NCBI RefSeq assembly: GCF_016680995.1
Contig: NZ_JAEQMG010000099.1
Span: 1 to 19,923, forward strand
Reading direction: 5' to 3'
DNA length: 19,923 bases
From: Ruminococcus difficilis
Lineage (GTDB): Bacteria > Bacillota_A > Clostridia > Oscillospirales > Acutalibacteraceae
The position numbers and the translations under genes are program-made. Below the pieces are notes generated by a model. The model did not search any database and was not told where the DNA came from. It saw only the letters and a list, made by a program, of their open reading frames with translations. Every line of letters begins with the position of its first letter. Position 1 is the first letter of the stretch. Positions 12,682-18,861 of this stretch are shown one piece after another.

Positions 12682-13139
12682 TTTCTTTCCTCCGTTTTTG
12701 GCTTTTTGAATACCATCGGCACGAATTGGATACCGCTTTCTGTCTGCGCTTCGGCGGTTTTGATGAAGCCGAGCTTTTCATATATCCCGACCGCGTACAG
12801 TGATGAGTTGACCGTGATCTCATCCTTGTCGCTCTCGGCGGGAAAAGTATCCCAAAGCAGCCTGCCAACTCCCTGACGGTGATACGCGCCATCTACAAAG
12901 AACAGCGCGATATGGCTGCCCTCGTTCTTTAAAGCAAGTATCCCAATAAGCTTTTCGCCGTCAAACGCGCCATAAGCGGAGAGCTGCGACAGAAAGCCCT
13001 CGTCGTGGATCGCGTTCCAAAACGCCTGCGTACCCGACGTCGGATAGTTCACCGCCTCATATTCATCGAACACCTTCCACACCAGCGGCAGGGCGCTCGG
13101 TATTTTTTTATTTGTCAGTTGCCTGACTGATCGTTTCAT
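12678..13139 (-). CDS. GNAT family N-acetyltransferase
   Basis: A 153-residue GNAT. The motif A region is HIALFFVDGAYHRQGVGRLLWDTF with the RQGVGR acetyl-CoA loop, and the later SLYAVGIYEKLGF is the motif B signature. The ATG at 13139 has GAGGTG ten bases upstream; one frame-compatible TTG lies just before it (13142). It overlaps the 3' end of the isochorismatase-like gene by 32 bases, an unusually long overlap, and overlaps the next gene by ATGA. Target amine unknown; antibiotic or protein-terminus acetylation are both possible. Confidence 0.87.
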   Translation of the reverse strand: MKRSVRQLTNKKIPSALPLVWKVFDEYEAVNYPTSGTQAFWNAIHDEGFLSQLSAYGAFDGEKLIGILALKNEGSHIALFFVDGAYHRQGVGRLLWDTFPAESDKDEITVNSSLYAVGIYEKLGFIKTAEAQTESGIQFVPMVFKKPKTEERK

Positions 13140-13614
13140 CAAGCGTTTTCACCTCACAGCCTTTGCTTGCGTAGTAAGCGATCATTTCGTCTATCTTTTT
13201 GAGATCATAACTTGTAACGCAGTCGGAAAGGACATGGACGGTATAGCCCGCCTTTGTCATATTGTAGCAGGTGGATTTCACGCAGGCGGTCGCGTCCGCT
13301 CCGCAGATGTAGAATTCATCGATTCCGTTCGCCTTGATAAAATCGCGGAACGCCTCGCTCGTCAAAGAGTTGCTTTTTGTCTTGACAAAGATATTGTTCG
13401 ACACTACGTTTAGTTCCGGCACCAACTCCGCGCCCTTTGTGCCGGGCTTGAGGGTGCGCGTACCGGCGGTGATGTTGTTGTGCTTGATATAGATGATGTG
13501 CATCCCGACCGACTGTGCCCAAAGGATGGCTGTATTCACTTTTTCAATGATGTTCCTATAGTTTTTTGTAATATCATTTTGTAAGTCGATAACGACAAGA
13601 GCTTTATCATTCAT
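13108..13614 (-). CDS. Isochorismatase/nicotinamidase-like cysteine hydrolase
   Basis: A 168-residue cysteine hydrolase of the isochorismatase superfamily. The catalytic triad is visible: D10 in VVIDLQNDI, K78 in IFVKTKSNSL, and nucleophile C111 in ICGADATACVKST. The TATACV block corresponds to the usual GxxTxxCV with its cis-peptide region. Family members hydrolyse nicotinamide, ureidoacrylate, N-carbamoylsarcosine or isochorismate, and the sequence does not decide which. The ATG at 13614 overlaps the previous gene by eight bases. All catalytic residues are intact, so it should be active. Confidence 0.88.
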   Translation of the reverse strand: MNDKALVVIDLQNDITKNYRNIIEKVNTAILWAQSVGMHIIYIKHNNITAGTRTLKPGTKGAELVPELNVVSNNIFVKTKSNSLTSEAFRDFIKANGIDEFYICGADATACVKSTCYNMTKAGYTVHVLSDCVTSYDLKKIDEMIAYYASKGCEVKTLDETISQATDK

Positions 13615-14143
13615 GGTTTTCTCCTGTGCGGATTGTATTCAGTATTGTACGGCTTTCCGTGATCGCCGCGACTATCGCGACAATGCAGACAAGCGGAGCC
13701 GTGTATCGTATGTTGATGATTGGAATCGTAAAGGGGAGTATAAACAGCAACGCTCCCGTGACCTTATTGATAACGGAATGAACCGCTGTCAGCGTGTGAC
13801 GGCGGACGAATCCGATCACGAGATTGACAAGCTTTATCAGCGCGATCACGCCGACCCACGCTATTACCCACACAGGCAGTTTAAGGATCGGCAGAATCTT
13901 TATCAAAGCGACTGCGGTAAAAATGATATCTGCAAAGGTATCGAGCTTCGCGCCGAATTGGGTTGCGGTATTTGTTTTCCGTGCGATAAAACCGTCTAAG
14001 ATATCGGATAATCCGGCGGCTGCGTAGAGTACATAGAACGGCAGCGACAAGGGCATACAGAACAGCAGCACGAGGCTGCACAGTATTCTGAGAAGTGTTA
14101 TCCCGTTCGGCAAGTTGATCACGGCTATCGTTTTTATCTCCAC
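13607..14143 (-). CDS. CDP-alcohol phosphatidyltransferase family membrane protein
   Basis: A 178-residue integral membrane enzyme of the family that makes phosphatidylglycerophosphate, phosphatidylserine or cardiolipin from CDP-diacylglycerol. The signature D(x)2DG(x)2AR(x)8G(x)3D(x)3D is complete: D47, D50, G51, A54, R55, G64, D68, D72. About six membrane helices are visible. NLPNGITLLRILCS at the N-terminus is PgsA/cardiolipin-synthase-like. The start is GTG 14143 inside the end of the flavoprotein gene, with only a weak ribosome binding site. A lipid enzyme inside a detoxification-type operon is unexpected. Confidence 0.9.
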   Translation of the reverse strand: MEIKTIAVINLPNGITLLRILCSLVLLFCMPLSLPFYVLYAAAGLSDILDGFIARKTNTATQFGAKLDTFADIIFTAVALIKILPILKLPVWVIAWVGVIALIKLVNLVIGFVRRHTLTAVHSVINKVTGALLFILPFTIPIINIRYTAPLVCIVAIVAAITESRTILNTIRTGENHE

Positions 14144-14823
14144 GGACGTTTCTTTTCAGTCCAACCCTTTTCTTTCCAATACTTCACGTCCGCTTCATTC
14201 CAACCCTTTTTCTGTAAAAAGTGCATCAGGAGAAAGAATCCCTTTGTTTTAAAGCTTGGTTTTACTTTGCCGTTTCGTTTAATGATTTTCCTTGCTACAG
14301 AATCCGTAGCGTTTTCTATTGAGGATTTCTTTTTGTCGCTTACTTTGTTCCAGTCAATAGCCGCCACGCCGATCCCGTATTTATAAACTTTGGCAACGCC
14401 CCAGTAGAAAAGGCTGTCAGCCATATCTTTATTGGTGGATTTCATTCCCCCGCCAGCGGCAGTGGAAATACAGACGCCCTGTTTTTTGAACATTTTTTCT
14501 TCGGGACGGTGAACCATCCAGCGCCAGCCGTAGTGATCCAAAAACGCTTTCATTGCGCCTGTTGCGTGATACACATATACGGGGCTTGCGAGAATAATTA
14601 CATCAGCGTTGTCGATCGCTTCGGTGATCGGAGCGAGCTTTTCGTAATGAGGGCATTTCTTCTCATCCTTTACAAAGCACTGTGTACATCCGCAACAGAA
14701 TTCTCCGAAATCGCGCGGCAGAAAGAACTCGGTTATCTCCCCGCCGATTTTGTCCGCTAATATGCGCGCGATATGATATGTTGAGCCCTTGTGGCTCTGA
14801 CCGTGAATAATGACAGTTTTCAT
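14134..14823 (-). CDS. Flavodoxin-fold NAD(P)H oxidoreductase, iron-sulfur flavoprotein type (paralogue)
   Basis: A 229-residue paralogue of the protein at 5573-6331. It starts MKTVIIHGQSHKGSTYHIAR (FMN phosphate loop) and contains ASPVYVYHATGAMKAFLDHYGWRW, nearly identical to the other copy. C43, C46, C49 and C57 form the same CX2CX2CX7C motif seen in iron-sulfur flavoproteins, plus an extra C44. The ending KYWKEKGWTEKKRPWR also mirrors KYWNENGWIGKARPWK. It begins one base after the GNAT stop and overlaps the CDP-alcohol gene by ten bases. It presumably reduces an electrophilic or quinone-like compound; the substrate is inferred only from the family. Confidence 0.88.
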   Translation of the reverse strand: MKTVIIHGQSHKGSTYHIARILADKIGGEITEFFLPRDFGEFCCGCTQCFVKDEKKCPHYEKLAPITEAIDNADVIILASPVYVYHATGAMKAFLDHYGWRWMVHRPEEKMFKKQGVCISTAAGGGMKSTNKDMADSLFYWGVAKVYKYGIGVAAIDWNKVSDKKKSSIENATDSVARKIIKRNGKVKPSFKTKGFFLLMHFLQKKGWNEADVKYWKEKGWTEKKRPWR

Positions 14824-14824
14824 T

Positions 14825-15367
14825 TTACCGATTCTCCAAATACTCTTCTTTTGTCAGCCGTGTGATATGCTCCGTTCGGATATCGTCCGTCAGCTGCCAG
14901 TAGATGTCTTTGTTGGTATGGTGGTAGGTGAAGCCGCATTTTTCCATAGCGCGCCGCGACTTTTCGTTGCCGTCGAAATAAGCGCACCAAAGAGTTTCAA
15001 GGCTTAGATCCTCAAAGGCGTGACGGATGATCTCTCTTGTTGCCTCGGGAATCAAGCCCTGTCCCCAGAACGGCACGCCGATCCAGTAGCCGATCGTTCC
15101 CTCGGTATCCGTCAAATCCAAATTGCTTTGGTTGCCGATCTTCAGCCCGACACTGCCGATCGCCCTGTTGTCGTCTTTCAGACAAACGGCGTAGGTCTCG
15201 GGAGCGGACAGAACGCTTTTGATGATCTCGCGGCTGTTCTCCACGCTCGTATGTACCGGCCATCCGGCAATCGGACTGACGCGGTCATCCTTTGCGTATT
15301 CATATAAGCTCTCGGCGTCCGACTCGTTCCACGGACGCAAAATCAATCTTTCCGTAAATAACTCCAT
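14825..15367 (-). CDS. GNAT N-acetyltransferase, RimJ/RimL type
   Basis: A 180-residue acetyltransferase starting MELFTERLILRPWNESDAESLY, the classical RimJ/RimL-like N-terminus. The acetyl-CoA region is TIGYWIGVPFWGQGLIPEATREII, and FDGNEKSRRAMEKCGFTYH is the conserved substrate-side block (N-x-x-S-x-R-x-x-E-K-x-G-F). Relatives acetylate ribosomal-protein N-termini, polyamines or small amines and toxins. The ATG at 15367 has AAGGAGC upstream. It lies 14 bases after the ABC permease and one base before the flavoprotein gene. Confidence 0.9.
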   Translation of the reverse strand: MELFTERLILRPWNESDAESLYEYAKDDRVSPIAGWPVHTSVENSREIIKSVLSAPETYAVCLKDDNRAIGSVGLKIGNQSNLDLTDTEGTIGYWIGVPFWGQGLIPEATREIIRHAFEDLSLETLWCAYFDGNEKSRRAMEKCGFTYHHTNKDIYWQLTDDIRTEHITRLTKEEYLENR

Positions 15368-15381
15368 AATAGCTCCTTTTT

Positions 15382-16980
15382 TTACAATCTTGAAAAAACT
15401 TCGGCTCCCTTAGTGATCAGCCTGCGATATAACAGTGCGGACGCGGTTGTATAGATGACTGCCCAGAAAATCAGATACGGCACAAGACCGATGATCTGTC
15501 CAATCAGCAAATACGGTAAGGCGAACAAGGCGACAAAGCCCCAGCCGCCGAACAACGAGATCGCCACCGCTCCACTCTGCTTGATCGGGATAATGTCAGT
15601 CGTCCATACCATGACCGGATGCATCACTCCGATATAGCATCCGAACACAGCTGAAAACACCGTGAAGATCAGCGGCAAAACGCAGATCATGAGCTTTTCC
15701 GCGACGGAAGCCTGCAGAACGACCGCGGCGCATATGACCGCAAACAGCATGGGGATCAGCGTTAAAATCAGCTGCATAGCGGTTTTCGCTTTCAGCACGG
15801 TTTTGGCTTCAACCGGCATCGACTGCGGGATCCATATGTTTTTTCCCTCGAGAGAAACCGAAGGCGTTGCCATATCGTTCATGGTGGAAGCCAGCATCAG
15901 CGCAGCGCAGAGCAGCAGTGCGGCAAGGTTCGTTCTGTCGCCTAAAGCCGTTGTGAGCATCGTGAGTATATCCGCGCCTTTGATCAGCAGAAAAACGCTG
16001 AGGACGGGCAGGAGCAGTACGCCCAGCCCGCAGTTGAGCATATAGTTCGGACTGGTGGTGAAGCGCGCAAATTCCTTTGTCAGCAGCGCGCCGAACACCG
16101 ATTTTTCTTTCACGGTTTTCTCGTGATACTTTACCTTGCCGACGCTCGCCGTCGAGGTCGCGAGCTTGAGGAATCCGCGCGACAAAATGAATATCGTAAG
16201 CGCAAGCAGGAGAGCTGTCGCCGCGGCGAATATCGCCGTCGCGATCAAATCTCCCTCTCCGATCCTGCCGAACAAATACAAGCCGTAGGCAGAGTCCTTG
16301 ACATTTGTTCCGTAAACCGAGGCGTTGGCGACAAGCTCCCTGATCCATATCTGCGCCTTGAAATAGATAAAATAGTAGCCGCCGATACACGCGAGCGCGA
16401 TCAGCACGACGATAAAGCTCTTGTTTTTCAGCTTCAAGCTGATTTTGGCGACGATCCAGCCGAGCAGGCAGGAGAGTATCAGCACGATGATCGTTATGAT
16501 AAGGAACAGGACGATTCCGCATATCACATTCTGTATCGCAGCGCCGACGATCACCCAGTAGACGATCAGCGTCGGCAGCATCACAACGCCCGAGTACATC
16601 GCGCCGAGCAGGTACACGTTCAGCAGTCTTGAAACAATGATAGTCCTGACCGGTATCGGCATGGATAGCAGCAGGTCGTTATCCTTCGGCAGATACAGCC
16701 CCGAATAGGTGTTGAATACGCTGCCGAACGCGCCGAGAACAACGGCGATACCGCTCATCAGCACAAAGTACAGCCACCCCATACCTGCGGAGGTCAATCC
16801 GAAGCATACGCCTAAGGCAACGGCAGTAAAGCTGCCGCCGAGGACTCCGACCATCAAAAACGCGAAGAGACTAAACAGAACGATTTGGTTAGCCTTTGAC
16901 CGCGCCTTGTTGGTTTTGCGGTTGTAAAAATAGCCTCGGAAAACCTCTGTCATCTGCTTTTTCAACAGCACCTTCAGCAT
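15382..16980 (-). CDS. ABC-2 type exporter permease
   Basis: A 532-residue membrane protein with about twelve hydrophobic helices in two bundles. The first spans about 35-260. It is followed by a cytoplasmic stretch (about 260-300, KLATSTASVGKVKYHEKTVKEKSVF) and a second bundle at 310-525. GLYLPKDNDLLLSMPIPVRTI and SLEGKNIWIPQSMPVE are the paired cytoplasmic motifs of large ABC-2 permeases that work with a single small ATPase. Its ATG immediately follows the ATPase stop codon with GGAGG inside the ATPase end, so the two are strictly coupled. Export of a drug or peptide is likely; the substrate is not predictable. Confidence 0.9.
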   Translation of the reverse strand: MLKVLLKKQMTEVFRGYFYNRKTNKARSKANQIVLFSLFAFLMVGVLGGSFTAVALGVCFGLTSAGMGWLYFVLMSGIAVVLGAFGSVFNTYSGLYLPKDNDLLLSMPIPVRTIIVSRLLNVYLLGAMYSGVVMLPTLIVYWVIVGAAIQNVICGIVLFLIITIIVLILSCLLGWIVAKISLKLKNKSFIVVLIALACIGGYYFIYFKAQIWIRELVANASVYGTNVKDSAYGLYLFGRIGEGDLIATAIFAAATALLLALTIFILSRGFLKLATSTASVGKVKYHEKTVKEKSVFGALLTKEFARFTTSPNYMLNCGLGVLLLPVLSVFLLIKGADILTMLTTALGDRTNLAALLLCAALMLASTMNDMATPSVSLEGKNIWIPQSMPVEAKTVLKAKTAMQLILTLIPMLFAVICAAVVLQASVAEKLMICVLPLIFTVFSAVFGCYIGVMHPVMVWTTDIIPIKQSGAVAISLFGGWGFVALFALPYLLIGQIIGLVPYLIFWAVIYTTASALLYRRLITKGAEVFSRL

Positions 16981-17688
16981 TTACTCCGCCTCCAGTTCCA
17001 GAAAGACTTCCTCGAGGCTCTCGTCGCCTCTGACCTCTTCCATCGTACCTGATTTGATCAGCCTGCCCTGCTTGATAATGGCGACCTTGTCGCAGAGCTT
17101 TTCGGCGACCTCCAGCACATGAGTCGAGAAAAATATCGCGCCGCCGTTGTCGCAGTGCTCGCGCATCATCTCTTTGAGCTTGAACGCGGCTTTCGGATCG
17201 AGACCGACAAAGGGCTCGTCCATGATGATCAGCCTCGGCGAATGGATCCACGCGGAGATCACCGCCAGCTTTTGCTTCATGCCGTGCGAATAGGAGGAGA
17301 TCGGCTGCGCCAGATCCTTTGTCAGTTCAAAGACATCGGCGTATTTTCGTATCCTATCCTGACGTTCCTCGGAGGATACGCCGAAGATATCCGCGACAAA
17401 ATTCAGATATTTGATACCGCTCATAAAGTCGTACAGATCGGGATTGTCGGGAATATAGGCGAGCTGTCGTTTACATTCCACCGGATTTTTCATAATCGAG
17501 CTTCCGTTGATGAAGATCTCTCCCTTGTCAAAGCCGAGTATCCCGGCGACGCTTTTAAGCGTAGTGGTCTTGCCCGCGCCGTTGTGCCCGATAAAGCCGT
17601 ATATCTCGCCCGGGCGGATGTGCAGCGAAAGCTCGTCCACCGCTTTCTTTTCCCCATAGGTTTTCGTTAATCCTTCAATTCTTAACAT
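16981..17688 (-). CDS. ABC transporter ATP-binding protein
   Basis: A 235-residue ABC ATPase. Walker A is GHNGAGKTT (34-42), the signature region SSYSHGMKQKL lies at 131-141, Walker B is LIIMDEP (153-159) with FVGLD as the D-loop, and the switch histidine is H190 in FFSTHVLEVAEK. The signature has SHGMKQ in place of LSGGQ, which is common in exporter ATPases of the CcmA/YxlF type. It energises the 532-residue permease encoded directly downstream with no gap. The start ATG 17688 has an AGGAG site nine bases upstream and lies 16 bases after the VOC gene. Confidence 0.94.
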   Translation of the reverse strand: MLRIEGLTKTYGEKKAVDELSLHIRPGEIYGFIGHNGAGKTTTLKSVAGILGFDKGEIFINGSSIMKNPVECKRQLAYIPDNPDLYDFMSGIKYLNFVADIFGVSSEERQDRIRKYADVFELTKDLAQPISSYSHGMKQKLAVISAWIHSPRLIIMDEPFVGLDPKAAFKLKEMMREHCDNGGAIFFSTHVLEVAEKLCDKVAIIKQGRLIKSGTMEEVRGDESLEEVFLELEAE

Positions 17689-17704
17689 CTCTTTTATCTC
17701 CTGA

Positions 17705-17953
17705 TCATTTTAGAGGTTCCCTTATTTCATACGGCTTATCCCAAGAGCCGATCTCTATCAGATTTCCCTCCGGGTCGGCGATATAACAGGTGCGCTGTCC
17801 CCAAGGTTCTGTCGTCGGCTCCATCACGGGTTCGGCGCCGTTTTCAACAGCTGCTTTGAAGGAAGCGTCGACTTCCTCAAAGGTATCGACATACAAAGCC
17901 AGCTCAAAGTGACCGTTGAGACCGCTCGTGTAGTTATATTTTCGGTTCGTCAT
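17705..17953 (-). CDS. VOC/glyoxalase-fold protein, C-terminal half (split gene)
   Basis: An 82-residue frame carrying the second beta-alpha-beta3 module of a VOC protein: GLNGHFELALYVDTFEEVDASF, then AVENGAEPVMEPTTEPWGQRTCYIADPEGNLIEIGSW. The PWGQRTCYIADPEGN motif is typical, and the E of NLIEI is a usual metal ligand. It starts at ATG 17953, which overlaps the stop of the N-terminal half as ATGA. The bases upstream, read in this frame, encode RKDFEKM, the normal family linker. This shows the two frames were once one gene. It may be translated separately by coupling, or be part of a pseudogene. Confidence 0.75.
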   Translation of the reverse strand: MTNRKYNYTSGLNGHFELALYVDTFEEVDASFKAAVENGAEPVMEPTTEPWGQRTCYIADPEGNLIEIGSWDKPYEIREPLK

Positions 17954-18120
17954 TTTTTCAAAGTCTTTTCTGCGTAAAGCAGGAACAGCGTTCCGTCCTT
18001 GATAAGATATACGTTTTTCGTGTCCTCAGCCTCTTTTATCTCAAAGCCGAGCACATCCCTGTAAAAACGAATCATTCTGCCCATATCATTTACCAATATT
18101 CCAAAACCGTCTAATCGCAT
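17950..18120 (-). CDS. VOC/glyoxalase-fold protein, N-terminal half (split gene)
   Basis: A 56-residue frame with the first VOC module: MRLDGFGILVNDMGRMIRFY, then RDVLGFEIKEAEDTKNVYLI and KDGTLFLLYAEKTLKK before a TGA. The start ATG 18120 has a strong GGAGG site and follows tetR by 15 bases. Family members continue LLYGRxxFExM; here a single missing base near 17971-17976 (TAC-GCA in place of TAC-GGC-A) shifts the frame. It is either a real frameshift, an assembly/sequencing error, or a split at the module boundary that still gives two folding halves. The complete ancestral protein would be about 138 residues, normal for the family. Confidence 0.7.
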   Translation of the reverse strand: MRLDGFGILVNDMGRMIRFYRDVLGFEIKEAEDTKNVYLIKDGTLFLLYAEKTLKK

Positions 18121-18135
18121 AGTTTACCTCCAATT

Positions 18136-18723
18136 TTATTCATTCATATACACGTCACAGAAATGACGGATATGCCTTTCGATCTTTTCCATACTTTCCT
18201 GCCCGCATTGCGGCTGCCTGTCAGCTTTTGCGATCCAGAGAGCGACAGGCGCTGTTACCTCGGTCGCGAGCAGCTCGGGATCATCTTTTTTGAACAAGCC
18301 TTCGTTCATCATACCTTCGATGATCTTCGTATACATTCCTTGGATTCCGTTGAGCTGATGCTTTGTGGTGATCTCCGCAAAACGTTCATTTCTGAATTGC
18401 TCGCGCACAAGGAATTTGCGCATTTTGCGGATCATCGGATCGTTCATGGTAAAAGAAATCTTTTGTATCGACGTTTGTATAAATTCCTCTTTGCTCTCGG
18501 GCAGCTTACCGAAATGCTTGTCCGAGCCGAAGAATTCCTCATATCGCGCTTCCGCCATATCAATCAGCGCGTTCAAAATATCCTCCTTGCCCTTGAAATG
18601 ATTGTACAGCGACGGCGCCTTGATTCCGACCTTCTCGGCGATTTCTTCCACACTCGTTCCGTCGTAGCCATTCTCGGCAAACAGCGTCAGAGCTTCATTC
18701 AGTATTCGATCTCTTGTTGTCAT
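18136..18723 (-). CDS. TetR/AcrR family transcriptional regulator, head of the operon
   Basis: A TetR-family repressor of 195 residues. The HTH (about 3-47) reads RILNEALTLFAENGYDGTSV, then EEIAEKVGIKAPSLYNHFKGK; the recognition-helix part VGIKAPSLYNHFKGK differs from the other TetR (VGIKAPSLYKHYKSK) at only three positions. The C-terminal domain (about 60-195) is the usual helical ligand pocket. The start is chosen at ATG 18723, five bases after GGAGG; ATG 18726 is only two bases from it, and TTG 18735 would precede it. It is the first gene of the leftward run and probably controls that run through the twin operators just upstream. Confidence 0.93.
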   Translation of the reverse strand: MTTRDRILNEALTLFAENGYDGTSVEEIAEKVGIKAPSLYNHFKGKEDILNALIDMAEARYEEFFGSDKHFGKLPESKEEFIQTSIQKISFTMNDPMIRKMRKFLVREQFRNERFAEITTKHQLNGIQGMYTKIIEGMMNEGLFKKDDPELLATEVTAPVALWIAKADRQPQCGQESMEKIERHIRHFCDVYMNE

Positions 18724-18743
18724 CATATCCTCCAAAGCAAAAG

Positions 18744-18791
18744 ACTAATAATCATTAGCTTTATTATAACTAATAATTATTAGTCTGTCAA
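18744..18791 (-). promoter_or_regulatory. Promoter of the second tetR with two embedded operators
   Basis: On the minus strand TTGACA (18791-18786), 17 bases, TATAAT (18768-18763). The operator ACTAATAATTATTAGT (18784-18769) fills the spacer and a second, GCTAATGATTATTAGT (18759-18744), lies just after the -10. Both fit CTAAT-N4-ATTAG, the same core as the operators at 4816 and 4842. Centre spacing is 25 bases. This is the only strong promoter seen for the leftward operon. Confidence 0.85.
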
Positions 18792-18861
18792 TATACTTTG
18801 AATAGAAATTGATCAGCGGAACATTTCGCAGAACAAGTCGAATTTCGATGGTAACTGTTTG

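Noticed and set aside
15809..16632. Long frames (over 160 codons) on both strands within the ABC permease gene
   Set aside because: Arginine/aspartate-rich low-complexity translations typical of out-of-frame reading of a GC-rich membrane-protein gene; no start signals.
17950..17965. Programmed -1 frameshift at the AAAAAA run between the VOC halves
   Set aside because: The -1 frame already encodes the conserved linker RKDFEKM upstream of the A run, so the shift arose earlier, near 17971-17976. The heptamer is also a poor slippery site. A lost base explains it better.
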